From JAJEBT01 sp965221485 (lineage in GTDB: Bacteria > Pseudomonadota > Alphaproteobacteria > MPNO01 > UBA830): a DNA stretch of 64,000 bases. Of the stretch, positions 8,081 to 16,783 are shown one piece after another; position 1 is the stretch's first letter; every line of letters begins with the position of its first letter. The notes below the pieces were generated by a model. That model had not been told where the DNA came from. It searched no databases and saw nothing but the letters and a program-made list of their open reading frames with translations. The stretch spans positions 2,356,001-2,420,000 of the forward strand of contig OZ244893.1 of NCBI GenBank assembly GCA_965221485.1, read 5' to 3'. The position numbers and the translations under genes were made by a program.

Positions 8081-8636
8081 AGGGCGAAGGATTATCGCGC
8101 CTGCCGGACTACGAACGCGGCCGACCTCGGCCCGGATGCGTGAAGCGATCTTCAACATTCTTGTTCATCGGTTGCTCGATCGCAATAATCTGGACAGCCA
8201 GCCCCCACTCCGGGAAAGGCGAGTCCTTGATGCCTTTTGTGGTACCGGAGCCCTCGGTCTGGAAGCATTGAGCCGCGGTGCGCCCTACTGCGTTTTCATG
8301 GATTCAGACCCCGAGGTTGTCGATATCTGTCGTCACAACGTCAGGCACCTGGGGGAAGACGACCGGGCTCATGTCCTGAGACTTGATTGCCTCGATCCCC
8401 GACCCGCAACGTCACCTTGCGCATTGCTGTTTCTCGACCCTCCCTACGGCGAAGGTCTGGCTCCGGTGGCACTTGCTGCGCTGGATGCGGCGGGATGGGT
8501 CATGCCTGGCGCCCTGTGCTGCGTAGAAGTCGGGGCGCAGGAACCATTCTCTGTACCTCCCGGCTTCAAACAGCTTCACGAACGCCGCTACGGGGCCGCT
8601 CTGCTCAGGATACTGAAGCGGGCAGCCGAAGACTGA
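8055..8636 (+). CDS. rsmD: 16S rRNA (guanine966-N2)-methyltransferase
   Basis: Methylates N2 of G966 of 16S rRNA using S-adenosylmethionine. The 193-residue protein opens Met-Arg-Ile-Ile-Ser-Gly-Arg-His-Lys-Gly-Arg-Arg, then has Thr-Arg-Pro-Thr-Ser-Ala-Arg-Met-Arg-Glu-Ala-Ile-Phe-Asn. The SAM motif Val-Leu-Asp-Ala-Phe-Cys-Gly-Thr-Gly-Ala-Leu-Gly is at about 57-68, and the catalytic Asp-Pro-Pro-Tyr is at 128-131. All are RsmD hallmarks. It is the last gene of the 6606-8636 unit and converges on mutL with a 39-base gap. Confidence 0.96.
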   Translation: MRIISGRHKGRRIIAPAGLRTRPTSARMREAIFNILVHRLLDRNNLDSQPPLRERRVLDAFCGTGALGLEALSRGAPYCVFMDSDPEVVDICRHNVRHLGEDDRAHVLRLDCLDPRPATSPCALLFLDPPYGEGLAPVALAALDAAGWVMPGALCCVEVGAQEPFSVPPGFKQLHERRYGAALLRILKRAAED

Positions 8637-8675
8637 TGCGTTTTTCCTCCATGTCCGCGATGGGTTCGCTGAAGG

Positions 8676-10466
8676 TCAGCGACGGCCAAACAGCTTCTCG
8701 ATATCGGCCCGGTCCAATGCGATATAGGTTGGACGGCCGTGATTGCACTGACCCGAGTGGGGCGTCGATTCCATTTCCCGAAGCAATGCATTCATTTCTT
8801 CATGGTTCAGCCGCCGGCCGGCGCGCACGCTGCCATGACAGGCCATGGTGGAACAAACCTCGTCCAGTTTGTCCCTTAACAGAAGCCCTTCCCCGTACTC
8901 CGCCAGATCGTCGGCAAGATCCCGCACCAGTCCCTTGACATCGATGTGACCAAGCATTGCCGGGACGGCGCGAACGATGACCGCCCCGGGACCAAATTTC
9001 TCGATGACCAGTCCCAGCTCCTCGAACTGGTCCACGCGATCGACCAGGCGATCGACCAGAGCTTCGTCCATTTCCACCACCTCCGGGAGCAGCAAGCCCT
9101 GTGTCTTGACTCCTCCTTCGGCCAGCAAGCTCTTCATGCGTTCATAAACCAGCCGCTCATGAGCCGCATGCTGATCGACAATCACGAGTCCGTTCGTGGT
9201 CTGCGAAATTATGTAGGTGTCATGAACCTGGGCCCGTGCAGCTCCCAGCGGCCAGTCCGGTGCGGTTGCGGGTTCGTCGCGAGTGATGGGGGCCGAAGGA
9301 ACATCCACACCCGTGAAACCAGCACCGGGCGACGCGGGATCCGCATGAACAGGTTGACCGGTTCCTGCCAACCGGTTCCGCCGGAGATCGGAAATCTCGG
9401 GCAACGGACTGTAATCTGTATGAAAGGACCCCAGAGCCGCGCTGGCTGTCGTGGTCGAACTCCGGTGTCCGGCCTGCTCAAGGGCGCGACGCAATCCACC
9501 GACGATCAGACTTCGCACCAGGCTGGAATCCCGAAACCGCACTTCGGATTTGGCAGGATGGACATTGATGTCAACGGTCTCCGGCGGCGCGACCAGGAAC
9601 AGGGCCAGAGACGGATGCCGGTCCCGCGCCAGAAAGTCCTGATAAGCACCGCGTACCGCGCCCATCAGCACCCGATCCTTTACCGGCCGGCCGTTGACAA
9701 AAAGAAATTGTGCCCGCGCATTGCCGCGATTGAAGGTCGGAATCCCGGCGTGACCGAACAATCGGATTCCATCACGGTTGATGTCGACGACCACGGAATT
9801 CTCCGAGAACTCGCGGCCCATCACGACCGAAAGCCTCTCAAGACGGGAGGCGGTCTCTTCATCATCTCCCGGCTCGCAACGAAATCGGCACCGGGTCTCA
9901 TCTGAGAACGAGAAGGCGATCTGATGATGCGCCATGGCGAGGCGTTTCACTGCTTCCAGCGCATGGGTCATCTCCGTACGTTCTGTCTTGAGAAACTTCA
10001 GCCGTGCCGGTGTCGCATAAAACAGATCTCGAACCTCGACCCGTGTGCCGCAGCGGATGGCTGCCGGCGTCAGCTGTCCTTTTCGACCCGCATCAGCTTC
10101 AATGGCAAAACCATCCGCAGAGCCAGCACTGCGGCTGACAATTCGAAGCCGCGCAACCGAAGCGATAGACGGCAGGGCCTCTCCGCGGAACCCCAGCGTA
10201 TGAATGTGCACAAGATCTTCGTCGGGCAATTTGGATGTGGCATGCCGCTCAACGCAAAGAGCCAGCTCGTCCGGCGTCATCCCCCGTCCATCATCGGTAA
10301 CGCTAATCAATCCCTTTCCGCCATTCCTGACCGTGATGTCGATTCGGCGGGCGCCTGCATCAATCGCGTTTTCGACCAGCTCCCTTACAGCGGCAGCCGG
10401 TCGTTCGATCACTTCACCCGCCGCTATGCGGTTGATCAACGTCTCTGGCAAGATCCTGATTGTCAT
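8676..10466 (-). CDS. mutL: DNA mismatch repair protein MutL
   Basis: GHKL ATPase that links MutS mismatch recognition to strand incision. It is 596 residues from the ATG at 10466, whose product opens Met-Thr-Ile-Arg-Ile-Leu-Pro as in homologues; the frame runs 17 codons further upstream without similarity. ATPase motifs are Val-Glu-Asn-Ala-Ile-Asp-Ala at 31-37 and Asp-Asp-Gly-Arg-Gly-Met at 58-63. The C-terminal domain has Asp-Gln-His-Ala-x2-Glu-x4-Glu at 431-442, Ala-Cys-His-Gly-Ser and Cys-Asn-His-Gly-Arg-Pro-Thr. These metal-site motifs mark the nicking MutL of bacteria that lack MutH. Confidence 0.97.
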   Translation of the reverse strand: MTIRILPETLINRIAAGEVIERPAAAVRELVENAIDAGARRIDITVRNGGKGLISVTDDGRGMTPDELALCVERHATSKLPDEDLVHIHTLGFRGEALPSIASVARLRIVSRSAGSADGFAIEADAGRKGQLTPAAIRCGTRVEVRDLFYATPARLKFLKTERTEMTHALEAVKRLAMAHHQIAFSFSDETRCRFRCEPGDDEETASRLERLSVVMGREFSENSVVVDINRDGIRLFGHAGIPTFNRGNARAQFLFVNGRPVKDRVLMGAVRGAYQDFLARDRHPSLALFLVAPPETVDINVHPAKSEVRFRDSSLVRSLIVGGLRRALEQAGHRSSTTTASAALGSFHTDYSPLPEISDLRRNRLAGTGQPVHADPASPGAGFTGVDVPSAPITRDEPATAPDWPLGAARAQVHDTYIISQTTNGLVIVDQHAAHERLVYERMKSLLAEGGVKTQGLLLPEVVEMDEALVDRLVDRVDQFEELGLVIEKFGPGAVIVRAVPAMLGHIDVKGLVRDLADDLAEYGEGLLLRDKLDEVCSTMACHGSVRAGRRLNHEEMNALLREMESTPHSGQCNHGRPTYIALDRADIEKLFGRR

Positions 10467-11394
10467 TGATGCCGGTATCCCGTCAGGTTCTGGCTCGAAG
10501 GAACGCTCGGGTTCCACACCGCCATGCGCCGCATCCCTTGTCTTCAGGTCCCGGGCGCCAACATTCGATGCAGAATTCGTACGCCTCTCCGACTTCCTTT
10601 CCGTCCGCTGAAACCCTATTGACGCTCACACGCCGACGCAAGTGGAACGGAGGCAGGACAGAACAATAGTCAGCTGGCGATGACTGGGTCGTAATTTCCC
10701 CGTGCGCATGCCGTCCGGGCCACCCTGCATGCACGCGACTGCAGACGAACTCAGGACGCGGCGCTCATTCAGCGAATCGATTGACTTTCAAGACAGAGAG
10801 AGACTGCACACGGCATTGACCGCGCAGATGCCGGCCGACCCCGGCCGGACCGCAACGGCGGTACCAAGGGGAAGATCGATCCATAGGAAATCTGGAAGCC
10901 TGAACCTCGGCCCGAATACTCCTTCATCGAATCATCAGACTGTCCAAAAGGCGAGACCAAATGAGTCCCTGCTCTCATGGCAACCGGATGGAAGCGAAAC
11001 GCTTTCCGTAACAGGGCAAGGTTAACCGAAAGGCGGCATCCGGCACGGAGCGGAGACGGCTCACATCAGCCGAAATCCGCGAGATCCGTGTCACTCGCTG
11101 TTCGGTGCGAGACGATCCGCCCAACTAGTCCCTGGGCCTTACCGGCGGCGGTGGCGGTGGTGGCGGCGGTTTCAAATTGGCTGGCGGTGACGGGCTTGAC
11201 ACTCCATCTTTCGATTTCTTTAAAGCGGCACGTTTTGCCGGCGACAAAGTCGGCTGTTTTGACATTATGCAATCTCCAGTGTTCGGCTACCGGATTCGGA
11301 CCCGGATCAAACTCCAGAGTGACTACGCACCGGTGCATTCCTGTGCATCAATGCAGTAAATGGCAAACCTGCCCGATCTCGTGCAATCATGCCT
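10467..11394. other. gene-free stretch with a short GGY tract
   Basis: No supported gene. Around 11150-11170 there is a GGC/GGT run that would encode nine glycines in the rightward frame, which continues open to 11359. It has no start with a ribosome binding site and no recognisable family. Other open frames here are short and motif-free. Confidence 0.45.
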
Positions 11395-12747
11395 TCAACC
11401 AACCCGCAACAGCTCCGTTAAATGTCTTGATGAAGGCAGCGAGGCGAGATCCTTGATGGCCGAAACAAGCTTATCGGGTCGATCATCATTCAAGCGATAC
11501 CCGGCACAAAGCCGCAACTTCTCCAGGGTCTGTGCAACAGACAGGGGGTTGTCCGGTGAACCAAGCGGATGCTCACATTGCCCCGTCACAACGCCACCCT
11601 CCTTGAGTGTGACCGTAACCCTGACTTCGCCATTTGCGAGCCGCTCGTCACACACTACCTCAACACGTTCGGCTGCAAACTGGCGCAGAACCGGATCCTG
11701 ACAACAGGATGGTTCGAACTGGTCGAGCGTCAATTTCCGGTCCCGGAGAAATACTGCACTCACGTAATGAGCAGACAGCAACGCCTCGAATTTTCCCTGA
11801 TATCTTGCGAATCTGCCGTGCATTTCAAACGCGACCCGGCCCAGACCGAGACGTACCCGGGCAATATCCGGAAAGGACACGTTCTGGTTCCTGACCAGAC
11901 CCAGGAGGGCCGTAACCACCGGTTGCAACGCCGTTGCCGACGGCCACATCCGGAGGGCAATACGCTGAAGTTCCCAATCCCGTCCCAGATCCCGTGTCGC
12001 AACATCTGGCAAACCGCCCTCTGCATAGGTCGTAAACAGACCTCCATCCTGGACCGTGAGAAATTCCCGGGTTGCAACGAACCCCTGCTGGGCCAGCAAC
12101 CCGGCCATGAGGCCAGACAAGGCAGCCCGGCATTGATGAAACTTGACCGTCGGCGTCCCCCAGGCCGCAAAGGTTCCGGCCGCCTGGCTGCCGGCGAGGC
12201 CAAAGGCGCGGACCATGGCATCTGTATCCAGGCCCAGCAACTTCCCTGCGGCAGCTGCTGCCCCGAACGGGCCCGTTACGCCTGGACCATGCCAGCCCTT
12301 TTTTCGAAACGCGGGATAGTCAAGAGCGAGGCCAATCCGGGTCATGACTTCGCACCCTGCTACAATGGCCACCAGCAGATCCCGTCCTGACAGGTCGTCC
12401 CGCTCGGCCAGTGCCAGCGCCGGCGGCACCACCTCCGGTGTGACGTGCGTCAGTGTGGGCAGATGGACATCGCACATGGTCACAGCCGTCACCAGATATC
12501 CGTTCAGAATCGTGGCGCCCGCAAGCGAAAGATGTTGTCCCCCGATTATGGTGCTCTCCCGCGAAGATCCGAGCGCTGTCGCCAGAGCGTGAACCTGACC
12601 GAATTCATCTCCGCGATGTCCCGCCAGTGCACATGCCACTGCATCGGCAAACAGCTGCCACGCCGACTGGATCACGTCAGACGGCAAGTCGTCATAGGTC
12701 AGGTTCGCAGCAAATTCAGCAAGCTGCTCTGTTGTACGTTCCGTCAC
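11395..12747 (-). CDS. MmgE/PrpD family protein
   Basis: A 450-residue member of the MmgE/PrpD family, which includes 2-methylcitrate dehydratase and cis-aconitate decarboxylase. The family handles small tri- and dicarboxylic acids without an Fe-S cluster. Typical features are Ala-Trp-Gln-Leu-Phe-Ala-Asp-Ala-Val-Ala-Cys near the start, a long helical core with Gly-Val-Thr-Gly-Pro-Phe-Gly-Ala-Ala-Ala-Ala-Ala-Gly, and a C-terminal domain with Gly-Ser-Pro-Asp-Asn-Pro-Leu. The frame opens at a TTG (12777), but CGGAG lies 8 bases before an internal GTG at 12747, which I prefer. It is divergent from the cyclase/HpaB genes. The substrate is not evident, since no methylcitrate synthase or lyase is near. 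Confidence 0.88.
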   Translation of the reverse strand: MTERTTEQLAEFAANLTYDDLPSDVIQSAWQLFADAVACALAGHRGDEFGQVHALATALGSSRESTIIGGQHLSLAGATILNGYLVTAVTMCDVHLPTLTHVTPEVVPPALALAERDDLSGRDLLVAIVAGCEVMTRIGLALDYPAFRKKGWHGPGVTGPFGAAAAAGKLLGLDTDAMVRAFGLAGSQAAGTFAAWGTPTVKFHQCRAALSGLMAGLLAQQGFVATREFLTVQDGGLFTTYAEGGLPDVATRDLGRDWELQRIALRMWPSATALQPVVTALLGLVRNQNVSFPDIARVRLGLGRVAFEMHGRFARYQGKFEALLSAHYVSAVFLRDRKLTLDQFEPSCCQDPVLRQFAAERVEVVCDERLANGEVRVTVTLKEGGVVTGQCEHPLGSPDNPLSVAQTLEKLRLCAGYRLNDDRPDKLVSAIKDLASLPSSRHLTELLRVG

Positions 12748-12828
12748 GTTGGCAACTCCGGCGAAATTTGAAGACAATAGAGATGTGGAGCCCTTGACGG
12801 CAAAGCTGCAGTCACTGCAATACCGGAC

Positions 12829-13482
12829 ATGACCATGAGTGCCATCAAAGACATTACCGTAGCCTTTCGATCCAGCCTGCCGCCCTGGCCAGGAGACCCC
12901 GCTCCCAGCGTATCACGCATAAGGAGCATTGCCGGCGGCCATCGCTGCAATGTTACGCGCATCGATACCGGCGTACATTTCGGAACGCATCTGGATGCAC
13001 CCTGTCATTTTATAGAAGGGGCAGAAGCCGTCGAGGACCTCGACCTCGATGTCCTTGTCGGTCCCTGCCATGTGGCCGAAGTTCCGGACAGAACCGAAAT
13101 CACCCCGGCAGATCTGGATCAAGCACAAATCCCTCCCGACACCAGAAGACTTCTGCTCAGGACGGACAATTCTGAACTCTGGAAGCGGCCCGACCACGCA
13201 TTCGTCGAGGATTATGCGGCTCTGACCGCCGATGCGGCTCAATGGGTTGTCGAAAGGGGCATTCGCCTCATCGGAATTGACTACCTGTCCATCCAGCTCT
13301 TCTCCGATCAGGACTCAACGACCCATCTCCGGCTTCTCGGCGCCGGAATCATTATCGTCGAGGGACTTGATCTCAGGGATGTGTCAGCCGGCTTCTACGA
13401 ACTGATCTGTCTGCCCATGAAAATTGCCGGCGCGGATGGCGCTCCGGTGCGCGCCGTCCTGCTTACAGAAGAAGAGGCATGA
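12829..13482 (+). CDS. cyclase family metal-dependent hydrolase
   Basis: A 217-residue protein of the cyclase/kynurenine-formamidase-like superfamily, Mn/Zn hydrolases acting on amides, lactones or formamides. The family motif His-Phe-Gly-Thr-His-Leu-Asp-Ala-Pro-Cys-His-Phe is complete at about 51-62, supplying metal ligands. A later Gly-Ile-Asp-Tyr-Leu-Ser and a His near residue 164 also fit. Tryptophan-pathway partners are absent, so true kynurenine formamidase is unlikely. The stop is 7 bases before the HpaB-like gene, so the two are one operon and probably act in sequence on the same ring compound. A second ATG two codons on is an equally good start. Confidence 0.87.
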   Translation: MTMSAIKDITVAFRSSLPPWPGDPAPSVSRIRSIAGGHRCNVTRIDTGVHFGTHLDAPCHFIEGAEAVEDLDLDVLVGPCHVAEVPDRTEITPADLDQAQIPPDTRRLLLRTDNSELWKRPDHAFVEDYAALTADAAQWVVERGIRLIGIDYLSIQLFSDQDSTTHLRLLGAGIIIVEGLDLRDVSAGFYELICLPMKIAGADGAPVRAVLLTEEEA

Positions 13483-13489
13483 CCTCACG

Positions 13490-14953
13490 ATGCTGACGGG
13501 ACGGGAATATCTAGAGAGCCTCAAGGATGGCAGGCAGGTTTATCTGGGACGGGAGCTGGTCGAGGATGTGACCAGCCACCCGGCGTTTCGCGAGGCTGCC
13601 CGGACCTTCGCCGGCATGTATGACCGTCGGCTCGATCCGCAGCATCGTGAGCTGATGCTGTCCGAGGAGGATGGAGAGACCTTCGCAACCTATTTTCTCC
13701 GCCCGCGCTCCCGCGCGGATCTGGAGCGCCGCTTCGAGACCCATCGCCGTATGGCTTCCTGGAGTTACGGTTTCATGGGCCGCTCGCCGGACAACTTTCC
13801 CTCCTACCTGTCGGGACTCGCAACCGGTTGCGATCTGTTCAATAATCTCCGGGCCGGATGCGGTGACTACCTCCAGGCCTATTACCGCGAGGCCCGCAGA
13901 CGGGATCTGTTCATTTCCCATTCCGTGACCAATCCGCAAGCGAGCCGCCGCGCGGCTCATGAACTTGCGAACGCCGGCCGCGTCTCGCCGACATTGCGCG
14001 TCGTCGGGGAGGACGACGGAGGCATCACCATCAACGGTCTGAAGATGATCGGAACGGCGTCGCTCTATTGCCACGAGACCTGGGTCGGGAACCTGCAACC
14101 CGTGCCGCCGAACCAGAAAGACGAGGCCATCACATGTGCCGTCCCCATGAATGCCCCCGGCCTCTCGATCTGGTCCCGAATGCCTCTCGGAGGAACCACG
14201 GAAGCACCCTTCGACCATCCTCTGTCATGGCGGTATGACGAGAACGACGCGGCGCTCCTGTTCGAGAACGTGACGGTCCCGTGGGAACGGGTGTTCCTGC
14301 ATGACAACCCAGTGATGAGCCGCGAGATCTACATGAAGACATCGGGACACTCGCTTGCCAATCACCAGGCCAATATTCGATTTCTCGAAAAACTGAAGCT
14401 GATCGTCGGGGTGGCGCACAAGCTGGCGATTACCAATCGAACAATCGATATTCCGGCCGTCCGCAGTACGCTCGGTCAACTGGCAGCACGACTCGCTCTG
14501 CTCGAGGGCCTGATCGCAGGCCAGATCCGGGAGTGCGAGGAAATGCCGCCGGGATCAGGATTTGTCACCGTCAATCGGCGCTTCATGTACGCAGCCTTGC
14601 ACTGGTGCACAAACAACCACTCGGAAATCTGCGACATTGTGCGCGAACTGATGGGAGCGGGACCAATCCAGCTGCCCGCTGACAGTTCCGTTCTGCTGGA
14701 TCCCGAACTCGCAGAAAAGTTCGAGACCTACTGGTCCCTGCCCGAAGAAAGCGCCCGGGACAGGATGAAACTGGCCCGTCTCGCCTGGGATATTCTGGGA
14801 ACGGAATTCGCCGGGCGCCATGCCCTCTATGAGAAATTCTACGCTGGCCCCGGCTTTGTCATGGATAGCTACAGCTACGACTCATGCCCGTGGGACGAAC
14901 TTGACGCCGGCGTCGATCAACTTCTTTCTGAAACCCCTGTACCAGACCGGTGA
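13490..14953 (+). CDS. HpaB-type flavin-dependent monooxygenase (4-hydroxyphenylacetate 3-hydroxylase family)
   Basis: A 487-residue oxygenase component of the HpaB/PvcC family, which uses FADH2 from a separate reductase to hydroxylate phenols or related rings. It has the family opening Leu-Thr-Gly-Arg-Glu-Tyr-Leu-Glu-Ser-Leu, the central flavin-binding region with Ser-His-Ser-Val-Thr-Asn-Pro-Gln and Gly-Leu-Lys-Met-Ile-Gly-Thr, and an acyl-CoA-dehydrogenase-like helical C-terminus. The start at 13490 gives the usual N-terminus and leaves a 7-base gap after the cyclase; the frame extends 22 codons upstream inside that gene. No HpaC-like flavin reductase is in the window, so one must be supplied from elsewhere. 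Confidence 0.9.
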   Translation: MLTGREYLESLKDGRQVYLGRELVEDVTSHPAFREAARTFAGMYDRRLDPQHRELMLSEEDGETFATYFLRPRSRADLERRFETHRRMASWSYGFMGRSPDNFPSYLSGLATGCDLFNNLRAGCGDYLQAYYREARRRDLFISHSVTNPQASRRAAHELANAGRVSPTLRVVGEDDGGITINGLKMIGTASLYCHETWVGNLQPVPPNQKDEAITCAVPMNAPGLSIWSRMPLGGTTEAPFDHPLSWRYDENDAALLFENVTVPWERVFLHDNPVMSREIYMKTSGHSLANHQANIRFLEKLKLIVGVAHKLAITNRTIDIPAVRSTLGQLAARLALLEGLIAGQIRECEEMPPGSGFVTVNRRFMYAALHWCTNNHSEICDIVRELMGAGPIQLPADSSVLLDPELAEKFETYWSLPEESARDRMKLARLAWDILGTEFAGRHALYEKFYAGPGFVMDSYSYDSCPWDELDAGVDQLLSETPVPDR

Positions 14954-15094
14954 CGAACATGCCTGCGCAAGGCCGGCAGCAAACGCAAGCCCCGGGTTCG
15001 TCGTGGCCTTTGATGCCAGGCCCTCAACCGCATCTCCGAGATCGCTTGAGGGAGCCCAGCGGCCGGCTGTATACAGGCTTTCCCGAGGCCGGAC

Positions 15095-15634
15095 TCAGGC
15101 CGTGACCTCAAGCATTCCGGTCTCATCCCGCGACAGGCCTGTCCCGGCAGCGGCCGATGTCACTGACGGATGCCAGTCTACGCGACCCGCATCAGGTCCG
15201 CCTATCAGGGTCAGAAGGGTTCCGGTTCCCTCACCCATGTAGCGAAAACCCCGGTATATCCCGATCGGTACGCTGATCGTGTCAAAGGGGTCTAGAAGAA
15301 TTTCCTTTTCCTCACCATCCGCAAGCCATGTCACCGCCCATTGCCCGACCAGCGGCATGAAAACTTCTTCGGTCCGGTGGGTATGCAGCGCTGCGCCATT
15401 ACCGTGCTCGGCCTGAATCATACCAAGATTGAAACCATGAGCGGGCAGCGGAATATTGGGCTGAAGCTCCGGTTTGTCGGATGCCTCGACGACACCCATT
15501 CCGATGAGATTGATCTTGAACCGCCGGTGTCCGGGCAGGCGGCTGTCAATGTAGGCCTCGTCGGAGCCGCGTAATTCAGAAAACCTCGCGACAAACTGCT
15601 CCATTTCCGTCACGGAGACACTTCGATTGTTCAT
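15095..15634 (-). CDS. cupin-domain protein
   Basis: A 179-residue protein with one cupin beta-barrel: Leu-His-Thr-His-Arg-Thr-Glu-Glu-Val-Phe supplies two His and a Glu metal ligand, followed by Gly-Gln-Trp-Ala-Val-Thr-Trp and the second motif around Pro-Phe-Asp-Thr-Ile-Ser-Val-Pro. The N-terminal ~75 residues are extra and unassigned. It lies 31 bases upstream of... the ABC ATPase end at 15665 on the same strand, so it may be the last gene of the ABC importer operon and act on the imported compound. Metal-dependent dioxygenase, isomerase or binding roles are all possible. Confidence 0.8.
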   Translation of the reverse strand: MNNRSVSVTEMEQFVARFSELRGSDEAYIDSRLPGHRRFKINLIGMGVVEASDKPELQPNIPLPAHGFNLGMIQAEHGNGAALHTHRTEEVFMPLVGQWAVTWLADGEEKEILLDPFDTISVPIGIYRGFRYMGEGTGTLLTLIGGPDAGRVDWHPSVTSAAAGTGLSRDETGMLEVTA

Positions 15635-15664
15635 GACATGCTCTCCCTGTTCAGTGGAATATTG

Positions 15665-16783
15665 CTAACGGGTCAGACAAAGACCATGGTCCGGCCTGAA
15701 CGACAGATACACGGTTTGGCCAGGAGCAAGATCCTCGTAATGCGTGATTTGAATTCCGATTTCGTGTCTGCCCACACGAATCCGACCCTCGAGGAAACTG
15801 CCAAGATAGATCGTATCAATGACTTCTCCCTCGATCACGTTCAGCTCGGGAGACGCAGCGATCTCCTGCGTGTGGAGGTCCACATCTTCGGGCCGCAGAC
15901 TGAGCACCACGGAAGATCCCGGCGCAGCAACCTGCCCTCCTGCTGCGCGCAAACGGAGAGGCGCGCGGGCTGCGCCTGTATCGACTTCGATTTCGCTGAC
16001 ACCGCCGTCATGTGCTACCAGCGTTCCTTCCAGCAAGCTGGTGACACCGATAAAATTTGCGACAAAGGCATTGGCCGGCCGGGTATAGACAGTATGCGGG
16101 TCTCCCACCTGCTGGATCACGGCCTTGTCCATGACCACGATCCGGTCACTCATGACGAGGGCTTCAGACTGGTCATGGGTGACGAATATGGACGTGATGC
16201 CGACTTCGCGCTGCATTCGCACGATTTCCACCCGCATCTGCTCGCGCAGTTTGGCGTCGAGATTCGACAACGGCTCATCAAACAGAACCACCTTGGGCTG
16301 ATAAGCGATGGCTCGGGCGAGCGCGACGCGCTGGCGCTGCCCCCCTGACAGTTTCGTCGCATAACGAGACGCGAGGTGATCGAGGCCAACGAGCTCAAGC
16401 GTCTCCATGGTGCGCTTGCGCAACTCGCCCGATGATGCCCGGCGAACCCTGAGGCCATAAGCCACATTGTCGAAAACCGTCATGTGCGGCCAAACGGCAT
16501 AACTCTGGAAGACCATGCCGATATCGCGATCCTCGGGGTTCAGGTGAAGCTCCTCCTTCGCAGAGGACACGATGCGGTCTCCGATCCTGATCGTACCCGC
16601 ATCCGGCTTTTCCAGCCCCACGATACAACGAAGCGTCGTAGTCTTGCCGCAACCGGAAGGCCCCAGAAGGGTGACAAATTCGCCCTCCGCGACGGACAGG
16701 TTGAAATCACTGACGGCGGTTTCCTCGCCGAACCGTTTCCAGAGTCCGTCAATCGTGACAATCGATTCTGACGGGCGAGTCAT
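15665..16783 (-). CDS. ABC importer ATPase, Fe3+/spermidine-type (second of two)
   Basis: A 372-residue ATP-binding subunit of the UgpC/FbpC/PotA class. Walker A Gly-Pro-Ser-Gly-Cys-Gly-Lys-Thr is at 41-48, Leu-Ser-Gly-Gly-Gln at 145-149 and Walker B ending Phe-Asp-Glu at 165-170. A C-terminal TOBE-like regulatory domain follows from about 280. It overlaps the upstream ATPase gene by four bases (ATGA), which in turn overlaps the permease. The two ATPases are clearly homologous but not recent duplicates and may form a heterodimer on the permease. Confidence 0.93.
   Translation of the reverse strand: MTRPSESIVTIDGLWKRFGEETAVSDFNLSVAEGEFVTLLGPSGCGKTTTLRCIVGLEKPDAGTIRIGDRIVSSAKEELHLNPEDRDIGMVFQSYAVWPHMTVFDNVAYGLRVRRASSGELRKRTMETLELVGLDHLASRYATKLSGGQRQRVALARAIAYQPKVVLFDEPLSNLDAKLREQMRVEIVRMQREVGITSIFVTHDQSEALVMSDRIVVMDKAVIQQVGDPHTVYTRPANAFVANFIGVTSLLEGTLVAHDGGVSEIEVDTGAARAPLRLRAAGGQVAAPGSSVVLSLRPEDVDLHTQEIAASPELNVIEGEVIDTIYLGSFLEGRIRVGRHEIGIQITHYEDLAPGQTVYLSFRPDHGLCLTR

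Noticed and set aside
11066..11359. Gly-run frame and its antisense partner
   Set aside because: Nothing recognisable on either strand; the glycine run is a short GGC/GGT tract without a start signal.
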